Assembly: GCF_002079305.1 (NCBI RefSeq)
Contig: NZ_CP015039.1
Coordinates: 124,001 to 188,000 of the forward strand
Length of the DNA stretch: 64,000 nt
DNA from: Rhodovulum sp. P5
Lineage (GTDB): Bacteria; Pseudomonadota; Alphaproteobacteria; Rhodobacterales; Rhodobacteraceae
Direction: 5' to 3'
Below the pieces are notes generated by a model, which worked only from the letters and a program-made list of their open reading frames with translations, had not been told where the DNA came from and made no database searches. The position numbers were made by a program, and so were the translations under genes. Positions 26,707-37,360 of this stretch are shown here, one piece after another (the first letter of the stretch is position 1; each line of letters starts with the position of its first letter).

Positions 26707-29700
26707 ATGTCCCAGCCCCTTCACATCACCGCCGGCGCTGCGCCGGAAGGCTTCGACGCCCGTCTTCTGGCCCGCGAACTGGCCCGTACCGGGCAGCCGG
26801 TCGTCCATGTCGCCCGCGATGACAAGCGTTTGGCCGCGATGCACGCCGCCCTGGCGTTTTTCGCGCCCGACGCCGTCGTTCTGGATTTTCCCGGCTGGGA
26901 CTGTCTGCCCTTTGACCGTGTGTCGCCCAACCCGGATATCGAGGCGACGCGGATGGCCACGCTGGCCGCGCTGGCCGCGGGTATGCCGGGGCCGTTCATC
27001 CTTCTGACCACGCTTAACGCCGCGACCCAGCGGGTGCCTGCGCGCGATGTTCTGCGCGGCGCGTCCTTTGCCGCAAAGGTCGGCGGGCAGATCGACGAAG
27101 ACGCGTTGAAGACCTTCCTTGTCCGCATGGGTTTTACCCAGGCGCCGACGGTGATGGAACCGGGCGACTATGCGGTGCGCGGCGGTATCATCGATATCTA
27201 CCCGCCGGGAGAGGCCGGACCAGTGCGGCTGGATCTGTTCGGCGACGTGCTGGACGGGGCGCGCCGGTTCGACCCGGCCACCCAGCGCACGATCGAGAAG
27301 CTGAAGACCGTCGAGCTTGCCCCGGTGTCCGAGGTCATTCTGGACGAGGCCGCGATCACCCGCTTTCGTCAGAACTATCGCATCGAGTTCGGCGCGGCGG
27401 GCACCGACGACCCGTTGTATGAGGCCGTCAGCGCCGGGCGCAAACATGCGGGCGTGGAACATTGGCTGCCGTTCTTCCATGAGCGGCTGGAGACGCTTTT
27501 CGACTACCTTCCCGACGCGTCGATCTACCTTGACGATCAGGTGACGCCCGCGCGGCTGAGCCGCTGGGACCAGATCGAGGATCAGTACCAGACCCGGGCC
27601 GAGGCGATGGCGCAGAAGGGCCGCATCGACAGCGTCTACAAACCCTGCCCGCCGGGGCTGATGTACCTTGATGACGCCGCATGGGAACAGGCCATCGGCG
27701 GCCATCGCGTCGTGCAACTGGCGCCTCTGCCACAGGGCACCGGGCCGGGCGTGATCGACGCGGGCGGGCGGATCGGGCGCAACTTCGCACCGGAGCGTAA
27801 ACTGGAACAGGTCAGTCTTTTCAGTTCGCTGAAGGATCATGTTCAGAAAAAACGCGAAGATGGTGCCGTCGTCATTGCCTCCTACTCCGAAGGGGCGCGG
27901 GAACGCCTGAAGGGATTGATGGAGGACGAGGGCGTCACCGATGCCCGTCTGGCCGCAGATATCCGCGATATTCCCGAACGTTCTGGGCTGTTCCTCACCG
28001 TCTGGGCGCTGGAACACGGGTTCGAGGGGCCGGGCCTGACCGTGATATCCGAGCAGGACGTCCTGGGCGACCGGCTGATCCGCGCGCCCAAGAAACGCCC
28101 CAAGGCCGAAAACTTCCTGACCGAAACCCAGACCCTGTCACCGGGCGATCTGGTGGTGCATGTCGAACATGGGGTCGGGCGCTATACCGGGCTTGAGACG
28201 ATCACCGCTGCGGGTGCCCCCCATGAATGCCTGGCGCTGGAATATGCGGGCGGGGATCGGCTCTACCTGCCGGTGGAGAATATCGAACTCCTCAGCCGAT
28301 ATGGGCATGAGGAAGGGCTGCTCGACAAGCTCGGCGGGGGCGCATGGCAGGCCAAGAAGGCCAAGCTGAAACAGCGCATCCGCGAGATCGCCGACAAGCT
28401 GATCCGCGTGGCTGCCGAACGGGCCCTGCGCAAGGCGCCGATGCTGGAGCCGAACCATCACATGTGGGAGGCGTTCAGCGCCCGTTTCCCGTACCAGGAG
28501 ACCGACGATCAACTCTCCGCGATCGAGGACGTGCTGACCGACATGGCCAGCGGCACACCGATGGACCGCCTGATCTGTGGCGATGTGGGGTTCGGAAAGA
28601 CCGAGGTCGCGATGCGCGCGGCCTTTGTCGCGGCGATGTCAGGTGTGCAGGTGGCGGTGATTGCGCCGACGACCCTGCTGGCACGCCAGCATGCCAAGAG
28701 TTTCCGGGAGCGGTTCCGCGGGTTTCCGTTGGAAGTCAGGCAATTGTCGCGCTTCGTCAATGCAAAGGATGCGGCGAAGACCCGGGCGGGGATTGCCGAG
28801 GGGACGGTCGATATCTGCATCGGTACCCATGCGCTTTTGGCCAAGAATATCAAGTTTCAAAACCTCGGTCTTCTCATCATAGATGAAGAGCAGCATTTCG
28901 GCGTGTCCCACAAGGAACGGCTGAAGCAGATGCGCTCTGACATCCATGTCCTGACGCTGACGGCGACGCCGATCCCGCGGACCTTGCAGATGAGCCTGAC
29001 GGGTGTGCGCGATCTGTCGATCATCGGCACGCCGCCCGTCGACCGGCTGTCGATCCGGACCTATGTCAGCGAGTTCGACGCGGTGACGGTGCGCGAGGCG
29101 CTCTTGCGCGAACACTACCGGGGCGGGCAAAGCTTCTTTGTCGTGCCGCGCATCAAGGACCTGCCCGAGATGGAGGAGTTCCTGCGCGACCATGTGCCGG
29201 AGGTGTCCTTTGTCGTGGCCCACGGCCAGATGGCGGCGGGTGAACTCGACGACCGGATGAACGCCTTTTACGACGGGAAATACGATGTGCTGCTGGCCAC
29301 GACCATCGTGGAATCCGGTCTCGATATCCCGACCGCTAACACGATGATCGTGCACCGGGCCGACATGTTCGGCCTTGCGCAGCTTTATCAGATCCGCGGA
29401 CGGGTGGGGCGGTCGAAGACCCGGGCCTATGCCTATCTGACCACGAAACCCCGCGCGCCGCTGACCCCACAGGCCCAGAAACGGCTGCGCGTGCTTGGCA
29501 GCCTCGACACGCTCGGCGCGGGGTTCACACTGGCCAGCCAGGATCTGGACATCCGCGGCGCCGGCAACCTGGTGGGCGAGGAACAGTCCGGCCATGTGCG
29601 CGAGGTCGGGTTCGAGCTTTACCAATCCATGCTGGAAGAGGCGATTGCCAAGATCCGGGCGGGAGAGATGGAGGGGCTGACCGAGGCCGACGACGAATGG

Positions 29701-30153
29701 TCGCCGCAGATCAACCTTGGCGTGCCTGTGCTGATCCCCGACACGTTTGTGCCCGACCTCGACGTGCGGCTTGGGCTTTACCGGCGCCTCTCCGGCCTGA
29801 CGACCAAAGTGGAACTGGAAGGGTTCGCTGCGGAATTGATCGACCGGTTCGGCAAGTTGCCGAAAGAGGTCAACACCCTGCTTCTGGTCGTGCGCATCAA
29901 GGCGATGTGCAAGCGGGCCAAGATCGCGCGGCTCGATGGCGGGCCCAAGGGCGCGACCGTGCAGTTCCACAACGACAAGTTCCCCAATCCGCAGGGGCTG
30001 GTGGAGTTCATTCAGGCCCAGCAGGGGATGGCCAAGGTCAAGGACAACAAGATCATCCTGCGTCGCGACTGGACGAACGACAAGGACAAGATCAAGGGCG
30101 CCTTCGCCATCGCCCGCGATCTGGCCGAGAAGGTAAAGGCGGGCGCGCGCTGA
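26707..30153 (+). CDS. mfd: Transcription-repair coupling factor
   Basis: This 1148-residue ATP-dependent translocase removes RNA polymerase stalled at DNA lesions and recruits UvrA. Visible domains in order are the UvrB-like N-terminal module, the CarD-like polymerase interaction domain ([16 protein letters not shown], about 480-495), the RecG-type motor with Walker [10 protein letters not shown] (625-633), DEEQ box (D726-Q729) and motif [11 protein letters not shown], and the C-terminal TRCF domain. The length is normal for the family. The start at 26707 is chosen over a longer frame because it begins the conserved N-terminus; the extension overlaps the upstream membrane protein gene. Confidence 0.98.
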   Translation: MSQPLHITAGAAPEGFDARLLARELARTGQPVVHVARDDKRLAAMHAALAFFAPDAVVLDFPGWDCLPFDRVSPNPDIEATRMATLAALAAGMPGPFILLTTLNAATQRVPARDVLRGASFAAKVGGQIDEDALKTFLVRMGFTQAPTVMEPGDYAVRGGIIDIYPPGEAGPVRLDLFGDVLDGARRFDPATQRTIEKLKTVELAPVSEVILDEAAITRFRQNYRIEFGAAGTDDPLYEAVSAGRKHAGVEHWLPFFHERLETLFDYLPDASIYLDDQVTPARLSRWDQIEDQYQTRAEAMAQKGRIDSVYKPCPPGLMYLDDAAWEQAIGGHRVVQLAPLPQGTGPGVIDAGGRIGRNFAPERKLEQVSLFSSLKDHVQKKREDGAVVIASYSEGARERLKGLMEDEGVTDARLAADIRDIPERSGLFLTVWALEHGFEGPGLTVISEQDVLGDRLIRAPKKRPKAENFLTETQTLSPGDLVVHVEHGVGRYTGLETITAAGAPHECLALEYAGGDRLYLPVENIELLSRYGHEEGLLDKLGGGAWQAKKAKLKQRIREIADKLIRVAAERALRKAPMLEPNHHMWEAFSARFPYQETDDQLSAIEDVLTDMASGTPMDRLICGDVGFGKTEVAMRAAFVAAMSGVQVAVIAPTTLLARQHAKSFRERFRGFPLEVRQLSRFVNAKDAAKTRAGIAEGTVDICIGTHALLAKNIKFQNLGLLIIDEEQHFGVSHKERLKQMRSDIHVLTLTATPIPRTLQMSLTGVRDLSIIGTPPVDRLSIRTYVSEFDAVTVREALLREHYRGGQSFFVVPRIKDLPEMEEFLRDHVPEVSFVVAHGQMAAGELDDRMNAFYDGKYDVLLATTIVESGLDIPTANTMIVHRADMFGLAQLYQIRGRVGRSKTRAYAYLTTKPRAPLTPQAQKRLRVLGSLDTLGAGFTLASQDLDIRGAGNLVGEEQSGHVREVGFELYQSMLEEAIAKIRAGEMEGLTEADDEWSPQINLGVPVLIPDTFVPDLDVRLGLYRRLSGLTTKVELEGFAAELIDRFGKLPKEVNTLLLVVRIKAMCKRAKIARLDGGPKGATVQFHNDKFPNPQGLVEFIQAQQGMAKVKDNKIILRRDWTNDKDKIKGAFAIARDLAEKVKAGAR

Positions 30154-30157
30154 GCGT

Positions 30158-31354
30158 TCAGCGATCCGGCACCCGCCGCATCAGGATCAGCGCCGCAGTC
30201 ACCGCAAGAAACGCCCCGGTGGCCAGCGGCCGCGGTGTCCCGTCGAAGGCCTGACCGACCGGCGCGGCCAGCACGACGGACCCCACCGTCGCCAGCGCCC
30301 CGATGACCGAGGCCGCCATGCCCGCGATATGGCCCAAGGGCTCCATCGCCAGCGCGTTCAGGTTGCCCACCGTCAGGCCAAGCATCCCGAACAGCGTGAT
30401 CGACCAGACAACGTAGGCCGGAAATTCCAGCCACTCCGGCCAAAGCCCGGCCCACAGCATCCCGCACATCACCGCGGACAGCACGACCTGAACGCTGAGC
30501 GTGGTGCGAATGAGAAATCGCATCCCCAGATGGCCGACCAGCATCGCATTGGTGAAACTGGCACTGCCCGCAATGACGGCGATGAACGCGAACCAGAGCG
30601 GAAAGCTATCGCCGCGCCCGAAATGGATGTCGAAGATCTGCTGAACCGACGAGAGGGTCATGAACAGCACCGAGAAGATCAGCGTCTGCACCAGAGTGGC
30701 CGTCCGGGCGATTGGGTTGGACACGACCTCTCTCAGGGCACGCCAAAGCGGCCCAACCCGCAGCGGGCGGCGGCGGTCCGGCGGCAGGGTTTCGGGTTGG
30801 CGGATGGCGTACCAGGCGATGGAAACCAGCGAAAACAGCAGGAAGGCGCCAAAGATGCCTCGCCAGCCCACGAAATGGATGATGATCGCCCCGATCGACG
30901 GCGCGATGGCGGGCAAAAGCGTGAAGATCATCATCACGAAAGAAACGATCTTGGCCATGTCCCGGCCGGCGTAAAGGTCGCGCACGACGGCAAGCGCGAC
31001 CACACGCGGGGCCGCGGCGCCAAGCCCCTGGATCACCCGGCCAAGCAGGACGAGTTCGAGAGAGGACGCCGTTCCCGCAAGCGAGGCGCCGACGAGGTAC
31101 AGCGCGGCCCCGCCAAGGATCACGCGCTTGCGCCCGAAACTGTCAGACAGCGGCCCGGCAATGAATGTGCCGACGCCGATGCCCAGCACGAAGCTGGTGA
31201 TGATGAATTGGGCGTGGTTGAGGTTGTCGGGCGTCAGTTCCGCCCCGATCCGGGGCAGGGCGGGCAGCATCGCATCGATGGAAAAGGCCACGGTCGCGAA
31301 CAGAAGGGCGCACATGGCGATGAATTCGGTGCGCGATAGCCGTCGGTCTTCCAT
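30158..31354 (-). CDS. MFS multidrug transporter, Bcr/CflA family
   Basis: This 398-residue protein has twelve hydrophobic segments and the DHA1 signature after helix 2 (GPLSDSFGRKRVILGG) with the helix-5 motif (PAIAPSIGA). Bcr/CflA-type members export drugs such as bicyclomycin, chloramphenicol or sulfonamides in exchange for protons; the substrate here is unknown. It ends 4 bases from the end of mfd, convergent, without a recognisable terminator. It lies 130 bases downstream of the DsbA-like gene on the same strand. Confidence 0.92.
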   Translation of the reverse strand: MEDRRLSRTEFIAMCALLFATVAFSIDAMLPALPRIGAELTPDNLNHAQFIITSFVLGIGVGTFIAGPLSDSFGRKRVILGGAALYLVGASLAGTASSLELVLLGRVIQGLGAAAPRVVALAVVRDLYAGRDMAKIVSFVMMIFTLLPAIAPSIGAIIIHFVGWRGIFGAFLLFSLVSIAWYAIRQPETLPPDRRRPLRVGPLWRALREVVSNPIARTATLVQTLIFSVLFMTLSSVQQIFDIHFGRGDSFPLWFAFIAVIAGSASFTNAMLVGHLGMRFLIRTTLSVQVVLSAVMCGMLWAGLWPEWLEFPAYVVWSITLFGMLGLTVGNLNALAMEPLGHIAGMAASVIGALATVGSVVLAAPVGQAFDGTPRPLATGAFLAVTAALILMRRVPDR

Positions 31355-31484
31355 GTGATCTGCCCTTTCTCCGCCATCGCTCGTGGTCCCCTATTGCGCC
31401 AGAACGCAGGCCGGTGCCAGTGGGGAAAGCCTGTCCGCCGATTTCGGTTCTGTGCGATTGCGCAGGGGCGTGGTGCACGCGGCC

Positions 31485-32135
31485 CTATTGGACCGGCGCG
31501 TCGGGGGCCGTGCCGGACAGCTCTGCGATGACGTCGCGCCAAAGCGTGGTGGGTTGCGCACCGACAACCACGTGCCGGTCGGCCACGATGAAGGTCGGGA
31601 CCCCGGTGATCCCGCGCTGCCGGGCATGGGCGTCGCGATTGCGGATCAGGTCGGCATCCGCATCGCTTGCCAGCAGCCGGGCGATCATCTCGCCGTCCAT
31701 CTCGGCCCGCTCGGCGACGGATGTCAGAACCGCCGGGTCGCCGATATCCTGACCCTTGTGGAAATACGCCTCGAACAGGAAAGAGACGACAGGTTGTTGC
31801 CGCCCCTCGATCCCGGCCCAATGGATCAGCCGATGGGCGTCCAGCGTGTTCGGCGTGCGGCTGATCGCGGCGAAATCGATCTCCAGCCCGGCCTCGCGCG
31901 CCTTTTCGTCGATCTCGGCATAGACCTTGGCGGCGTTTTCCTTTCCGCCGAACTTGGTCTCCAGATATGTCCGCCGGTCCATCCCGCCTTTCGGCATGTC
32001 GGGGTTCAACTGGAAAGGATGCCATTCGATGGTGAAAGGATGGTCGGGCCGGTCCATCAGGGCGATGTCCAGCAGGCGCTTGCCGATATGGCACCACGGG
32101 CAGATCGGGTCGGCGAAGATATCAAGCCGGACCAT
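31485..32135 (-). CDS. DsbA-family thioredoxin-fold oxidoreductase (FrnE-like)
   Basis: This 216-residue cytoplasmic thioredoxin-fold protein has the CPWC active site in ADPICPWCHIGKRLL and the cis-Pro segment GVTGVPTFIV-like (ITGVPTFIVADR). It has no signal peptide, which places it with FrnE/2-hydroxychromene-carboxylate isomerase relatives rather than periplasmic DsbA. Its start overlaps the end of the upstream acyl-CoA synthetase gene by 14 bases, so the two are cotranslated. An in-frame ATG 12 bases earlier is possible. Confidence 0.88.
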   Translation of the reverse strand: MVRLDIFADPICPWCHIGKRLLDIALMDRPDHPFTIEWHPFQLNPDMPKGGMDRRTYLETKFGGKENAAKVYAEIDEKAREAGLEIDFAAISRTPNTLDAHRLIHWAGIEGRQQPVVSFLFEAYFHKGQDIGDPAVLTSVAERAEMDGEMIARLLASDADADLIRNRDAHARQRGITGVPTFIVADRHVVVGAQPTTLWRDVIAELSGTAPDAPVQ

Positions 32136-33651
32136 GCGCGGCCTCATAGGTTTCGCGGATCAGGCGGCGGTTGAGCTTGCCGTTGGGGTTTTTCGGCAAT
32201 GCGTCGAGATGCACGTAAAGCCGCGGCTGTTTGTACCGGGCCAGACGTTCGGCCGCAAAGGCCCGCAGCGCCTCGTTGTCGGTTGCCTCCCCGGTGTAGA
32301 AGGCGGCGATGACGGTCGTGTCGGCCTTGACCGCGATCTCGGTCGCTGCGACCTCGTGAACTGCGGGATGGTCGTGCAGGGCGCGCTCGATCTCCAGCGG
32401 GGAGACGCGGACGCCGCCGGCGTTCAGCATGTCGTCGCCGCGGCCCAGATAGGTGATGGCGTCGTCTTCGGCCATCTCTACCATGTCGCCGGTCAGGAAC
32501 CATTCGCCGTGGAACCTGTCGGCGCTCTCGTCCTCCGCCTTCAGATAGCCCAGCATCATGCCCGGATCGCGGCGGGATACCGCAAGCTGCCCGGGCTGGC
32601 CACGGTCAACCGGTGTCAGGTCCTCGCCCAGAACGGCGATGCGCCGGCCCGTTTGGGGATAGCCAGAGGCGGGCAGGGGCGCGGGCCGGGTGGGGCTGCC
32701 CGAGATGAACGTGGAACATTCCGACATGCCCAGCGCCTCGTAAACCTTGGTGCCGGTGGCCTCTGCCCATGCGCTTCGGGTGGCCTCTGGCATCTTCTCG
32801 CCGGCGGACAGGCCGTGGCGCAGTTTGGGCAGCACCAGATGGGGGTGGTCGCGCAGCATCTGGCGATAGACGCCCGGCGCCGCAGCGAAAAGTGTCGCGT
32901 CGAAGCGTTTCAGCATCAGCGGCAATTGCGCGGGCAGCACGCCCGGCGCCGGGATCAGCGCGGTGGCCCCGATGGACCACGGGTCTAACAGTCCGGTGCC
33001 CAGCGTATAGGTCCAGTTGAAGGCCCCGGCATGCAGCAGGCGGTCGTCCGCGGTCAGGCCGTACCAGCCCTCCCACATCATGCGGCGGGCCCAGACGGCA
33101 CGATGGGCATGGATCACCCCGCGCGGCCGGCCGGAGGTGCCGGAGGTATAGACAACATAGGCCGGCCGGTCTGGGTCGCCGAGGTCAAAGCCTGTTGGCG
33201 CATGGTCGTACATCGCACGCTGGGCGTGGACATCCAGAACCGGGGCCGCGCATCCCTCCGGCAAGGCCACGTTGGGCCCGGCAAGGATCGCCGCAGGTTC
33301 GACCTCTGCGGCAAGGGCGGTCACCTCGGGCACCGTCAGCATCGCCGAGGTCGGCACCGGGACGAGACCCGCCGCGATGGCGCCCAGAAACCCGATTGGA
33401 AACTCCACCCCGTTGCCCAGCCGCAGCAGGATGCGAGAGCCGGGCGGCAGCCCCATGGCGCCCAGACCCGCGGCCAGGCCCAGAACCGCCGACTTCAGCC
33501 GCGCATAACTCCACCGTTCGGCGCCGTGGGGGCCGACGATGGCCAGCGCAACCTTTTCTGGGGTCGCGTCGGCCGCGGCCAGTACATAGGCCGCAAGGTT
33601 GAAGGGGGCGGGACAGGGGGCCGGGGGGCCTTGATCAAAGAGGGCTTGCAT
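32122..33651 (-). CDS. AMP-dependent acyl/aryl-CoA synthetase (benzoate-CoA ligase-like)
   Basis: This 509-residue adenylate-forming enzyme has the P-loop YTSGTSGRPRG (168-178), the A5-type YEALGMSECS, the A8 hinge LGRGDDMLNAGGVRVSP and the C-terminal catalytic Lys in NPNGKLNRR. The relatively short form and the MTEC-like GMSECSTF motif resemble benzoate- and 2-aminobenzoate-CoA ligases. No aromatic degradation genes are adjacent, so the substrate is open. The divergent XRE-cupin gene 60 bases away may regulate it. Confidence 0.88.
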   Translation of the reverse strand: MQALFDQGPPAPCPAPFNLAAYVLAAADATPEKVALAIVGPHGAERWSYARLKSAVLGLAAGLGAMGLPPGSRILLRLGNGVEFPIGFLGAIAAGLVPVPTSAMLTVPEVTALAAEVEPAAILAGPNVALPEGCAAPVLDVHAQRAMYDHAPTGFDLGDPDRPAYVVYTSGTSGRPRGVIHAHRAVWARRMMWEGWYGLTADDRLLHAGAFNWTYTLGTGLLDPWSIGATALIPAPGVLPAQLPLMLKRFDATLFAAAPGVYRQMLRDHPHLVLPKLRHGLSAGEKMPEATRSAWAEATGTKVYEALGMSECSTFISGSPTRPAPLPASGYPQTGRRIAVLGEDLTPVDRGQPGQLAVSRRDPGMMLGYLKAEDESADRFHGEWFLTGDMVEMAEDDAITYLGRGDDMLNAGGVRVSPLEIERALHDHPAVHEVAATEIAVKADTTVIAAFYTGEATDNEALRAFAAERLARYKQPRLYVHLDALPKNPNGKLNRRLIRETYEAAHGPA

Positions 33652-33711
33652 GGGCGCGTGCTAGCCCCGCGGCCTTGCGGTTGCAAGGGGCAGGCACTAT
33701 GACGGAAAGTC

Positions 33712-34335
33712 ATGGCAGAGGACAGCGAACACAGCCTGATCCGCATCGCGCGGGCAGAGGGTGAGCCGGAACCGGCCGAGCCTTTGGACCTTGGCCAGCG
33801 CGTGCGCGAGTTGCGGACCGAAAAGGGCTTGACGCTGGAACAGGCCGCGAAAGAGGCCGGGCTGGCGCGATCGACGTTGTCCAAGATCGAAAACGACCTG
33901 ATGTCGCCCACCTATGACGCGCTGAAGAAACTGGCGACCGGTCTGGGCGTGTCGGTGCCGCAGCTTTTCACCCCCACGCGCAATGCCCGGGCCGGGGGCC
34001 GGATGGCCGTCACCCGAACGGGCGAGGGCGCGGCCCATGCCACGGCGACCTATGAGCACGAATTGATGGCCGGGGCGCTGGCCCGCAAGCGGATGATGCC
34101 CTATCGCACCCGCGTGCGCGCCCGGGACGTGGCGGAATTCGACGGATGGGTCCGCCATGAGGGCGAGGAGTTCATGTACGTCCTGACCGGCGTCGTGCGG
34201 CTTTACACCGAGTTCTACGCCGCCGTGGAAATGCGCCGCGGCGACAGCGCCTATTACGACGCCACGATGGGCCACAACGTCGTTTCGGTCAGTGACGACG
34301 ATGCGACGGTTCTGTGGGTGACTGCGCTGGAGTAA
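33712..34335 (+). CDS. XRE-family regulator with C-terminal cupin domain
   Basis: This 207-residue transcription factor has a helix-turn-helix at about residues 27-82 (RVRELRTEKGLTLEQAAKEA, then STLSKIENDLMSPTY) and a small cupin domain at about 130-205 (HEGEEFMYVLTGVVRLY, MRRGDSAYYDATMGH). Such proteins sense a small ligand through the cupin and often control neighbouring catabolic genes. It is divergent from the acyl-CoA synthetase gene with only 60 bases between starts, so autoregulation and control of that gene are both plausible. Confidence 0.9.
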   Translation: MAEDSEHSLIRIARAEGEPEPAEPLDLGQRVRELRTEKGLTLEQAAKEAGLARSTLSKIENDLMSPTYDALKKLATGLGVSVPQLFTPTRNARAGGRMAVTRTGEGAAHATATYEHELMAGALARKRMMPYRTRVRARDVAEFDGWVRHEGEEFMYVLTGVVRLYTEFYAAVEMRRGDSAYYDATMGHNVVSVSDDDATVLWVTALE

Positions 34336-34464
34336 GATCGACGCCGGGCTTGCCGGTGTTCCGGGTGCAGCTAATTCAACAGCCACGAACGCGGGCACAG
34401 AACCCGCGCGCCTGACCGGCCAAAGGTCGGCCAACGGAACCTGTGTCCATGAAAGGGAGAACCC

Positions 34465-35202
34465 ATGAAGTATCTTGCGCTGTCATGCGCGGTCGCTTTG
34501 GCCGCTGGTCCGGCCCGCGCCGAGGACGTCCCCTATGACGTCGGGGGTGTATCCTTCACCGGCTACTTCGCGGCTGCCGCGGACCCCAAGGGGCTTGTCC
34601 TGATCGTCCATGACTGGGACGGCATGACCGACTATGAACGCAAGCGCGCAGACATGCTGGCAGAGCTTGGCTATGACGCCTTTGCGCTGGACATGTTCGG
34701 GGACGGCACGCCCACGGCCACTGTCGACGACCGGCGCGCGGCTACAGGGGCGCTTTACAGGGATCGCGCACGGATGCGGGCCCTGATCAAGGCGGGCAGC
34801 GATCAGGCACGGGCCCTGTCCTCGGCCCAGGGGATGATCACGGCAGGCTATTGCTTCGGCGGCGCCGTAACGCTGGAGATGGCCCGCAGCGACATGGCCG
34901 ACGATGCGGTGGGCTTTGCCAGTTTTCACGGCGGTCTGTCCACACCAGAGGGCCAAGGCTGGGACGGGGGCGAACCGCCGCTGCTGATCCTGCATGGCGG
35001 TGCGGATTCGTCGGTGAAGATGACCGATGTGGCAGGGCTGGTCGGGGAACTGGAAGCGGCCGGAACGCCCTATGAGATCGAGATCTATTCCGGCGCGCCC
35101 CATGCCTTTACGGTCTTCGGATCGGACCGCTATCGCGAGGTCGCGGACCGGCAAAGCTGGGACGCCTTCACCGGCTTTCTGAAGGAGCGCCTGGGTGGGT
35201 GA
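34465..35202 (+). CDS. Exported dienelactone hydrolase-family protein
   Basis: This 245-residue alpha/beta hydrolase has a Sec signal peptide (to about A19) and the dienelactone hydrolase triad: Cys130 in GYCFGGAV, Asp181 in HGGADSSV and His213 in APHAF. The usual enzyme is cytoplasmic and opens dienelactone in chlorocatechol breakdown; a secreted form suggests another ester substrate. GGGAGAAC precedes the ATG. It converges with the peptide-binding protein gene, 21 bases away. Confidence 0.9.
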   Translation: MKYLALSCAVALAAGPARAEDVPYDVGGVSFTGYFAAAADPKGLVLIVHDWDGMTDYERKRADMLAELGYDAFALDMFGDGTPTATVDDRRAATGALYRDRARMRALIKAGSDQARALSSAQGMITAGYCFGGAVTLEMARSDMADDAVGFASFHGGLSTPEGQGWDGGEPPLLILHGGADSSVKMTDVAGLVGELEAAGTPYEIEIYSGAPHAFTVFGSDRYREVADRQSWDAFTGFLKERLGG

Positions 35203-35223
35203 GATACGGTTTGGTGGGGCCGC

Positions 35224-37040
35224 TCACTCCGGCTCCGCCCACCAGATATCGGGCAGGAACCCGGTCCAGTCGCCATAGATCGGCAGGGTTTCGGGATAGT
35301 GCAGCCGCTTGCGATAGGCGAGGCGCGACACCGGCGAATACCAGATCGGGATCACGTAGCGCCCGGTGGTCAGCACCCGGTCGAGCGCGCGGGTGGCCGC
35401 GATGAAATCGTCATGTGTCTCTGCCGTCAGGATCGCGTCGATCATCGCATCGGCGGCGGGGCTGGCCATGCCCATCCAGTTGCGGGTGCCGGGCTCGGTG
35501 ACACCCTCCGCGCCCCAGTAAAGCCGCTGCTCATTGCCGGGGGACAGGGACAGGGCGCGGATATAGAACGTCATGTCGAAGTCATAGGCATCGGTGCGCT
35601 GGGTATATTGCGCGCTGTCGACCAGCGTGATCCGGGGTGCTATGCCCAGCCGCTTCAGCCCCTCGACAAAGATGTCCACGATCTTTTGCCGTTCGGTTTC
35701 GCCCTGCCTCAGCAGGATGTCAAAGGTGAAGGGCGCGCCTTGGGCATTGCGCAGCACACCGTCGCTGGCCACCGTCCAGCCCGCTGCCTCAAGCTGTGCA
35801 AACGCCTTGCGCAGGTTCTTGCGGTTGGAGGGGCGACCGTCGGACACGGGCAGGGCATAGCCCTCCATCGCGCCGGGCAGCAGGCTGTCGGCATAGGGGG
35901 CCAGCAGGGCGCGCACCCGCCCCTCCGCCGGGCCGTCGCGCATGCCAAGCGCCGAGTTCGAAAAATACGACCTGATGCGTGGCTGGGTGCCGCCGGTCAG
36001 GGTGGCGTTGATGAACTCGAAGTTGAAGGCATGGATCAGCGCGTCCCGCACCCGCCAGTCGGCGAAGACGGGGCGGCGGGTGTTCATCACCAGCCCGTGG
36101 ATGCCCGAGGGACGCTGATGCGGGATTTCCGCCTTGACGATGTCGCCCGACGCGACCGCCGGAAAATCATAGGCGCTGTCCCACTTTGCGGCGTTGGCTT
36201 CGCGGTAGACATCGGTGACCCCACCCCGAAACGCCTCGAACAGGACATCGCCGTCGCCGAAATACTCATACCGGATTTCGTCAAGATTGTTCTGCCCACG
36301 ATTGAAGGGCAGATCCCGACCCCAGTAGTCGGGATCGCGCCTGAGCGTAAGATAACGGCCGGGTTCATAGTCCGCGATGACATAGGGGCCGGTGCCGATC
36401 GGGGCCTCCAGCCCGCTTTGCGCGAAATCCCGCCCCTCCCACTGCGCCTTTTTCAGGATCGGGCGCAGGCCGAGGATCAGCGGCAGTTCGCGGTCGGCGG
36501 TGTTGAAGGTGAAGCGCACGCTGCGCGGGCCGGTGGCCGTGGCCGTCGCCACCTTTGCCCATGCACCGCGATAGCGTGGATGGCCCTGTTCGCCGAGCGT
36601 CCGGAACGACCAAAGGACGTCCTCGACCGTCACCGGCGTGCCGTCCGAAAACGCGGCCTCCGCCCGCAGGGTGAATTCAACCCAGTCTCGATTCGGCCCG
36701 TCGACACGGATTCGGCCAGCAGACCGTAGAGCGTGAAAGGCTCATCCCACGAACGGCCCATCAGGCTTTCGTACCCGTAAAGGCGAAGGCCCCACGGTGC
36801 GTTACCCTTAAGGATGAAGGGGTTGAGGCTATCGAAGCCGCCAGTCTCCCCCAGCGTGATCCGTCCGCCCTTGGGCGCGTCAGGGTTGACGTAGGGAAGG
36901 GACACAAAATCCGGTGGCAGGGCAGGGCTGCCATACATAGCGATGCCATGGGTGGGTTCGGCCTGTGCGAATCCCGTGAACAAGAGGCCCGTCAGCGCGG
37001 CCCGCAAAGCGCGGGCCGGGGCGGAGAATATCAGTCTCAT
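35224..37040 (-). pseudogene. Family 5 peptide-type ABC binding protein (YejA-like), interrupted by one frameshift
   Basis: Read through one shift, this is a complete solute-binding protein of about 605 residues: a Sec signal (to AQA-E), an N-terminal segment typical of YejA-like proteins (HGIAMYGSPALPPDF, NPDAPKGGRI) and the long SBP_bac_5 core. The frame breaks near 36705: adding one C there on the plus strand (one G in the coding strand) restores ESVVDGPNRDWVEFTLR and joins the two halves. All else is intact, so this is either a recent pseudogene or a sequencing error. No permease or ATPase gene lies beside it, so it is an orphan; the downstream gene is convergent. Confidence 0.82.
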
Positions 37041-37119
37041 ATCGGCAACAGTCCTGCGGCCTCGTTGTTTTCTTGGCCGCGAGCCTAGGGCCGAGGCGCT
37101 GGTTTTTCAAACTTTTAGC

Positions 37120-37148
37120 TTGGACCTCGGCCCCCGAACGCGTATAAC
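37120..37148 (+). promoter_or_regulatory. Promoter of candidate small RNA C
   Basis: TTGGAC (37120-37125) and TATAAC (37143-37148) are separated by exactly 17 bases. The -10 element matches the consensus in five of six positions. No start codon with a ribosome binding site follows before the terminator at 37204. Confidence 0.6.
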
Positions 37149-37154
37149 TAAGAC

Positions 37155-37229
37155 ACTGCTCGATAGGTTTCTTGCCTGTATGAAACCTGCCTCAATAACT
37201 TAACGCCCGCCTTGTGCGGGCGTTTTTTT
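37155..37229 (+). ncRNA. Candidate small RNA C (hairpin plus strong intrinsic terminator)
   Basis: A transcript of about 75 bases starting near 37155 would form a 7-base hairpin (AGGTTTC 37165-37171 with GAAACCT 37182-37188, 10-base loop), an unpaired stretch, and a 9-base terminator stem (37202-37210 with 37216-37224, loop CTTGT) followed by a run of T to 37229. The long U tail and short length are typical of Hfq-binding trans-acting RNAs. Alternatively it is a terminated leader of the bdhA operon, whose first gene starts 132 bases further on. A seven-codon frame (ATG at 37180 to TAA at 37203) lies inside but has no ribosome binding site. Confidence 0.6.
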
Positions 37230-37360
37230 CTGCCCCGTCCGGGGGCCCGTCTTTCCCATCTCGGCATTTGAAATTTCCGTGTCAGACGCGCGGAAGGCAT
37301 GGCCAACGCCGCGCTGCGGCGTATTGTATTCTCAACAAGCCGAAATGCAGGAGGTGCGAG

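Noticed and set aside
37180..37203. A seven-codon leader peptide (ATG AAA ... TAA) ending just before the terminator.
   Set aside because: No ribosome binding site and no run of regulatory codons, so classic translational attenuation is unlikely.
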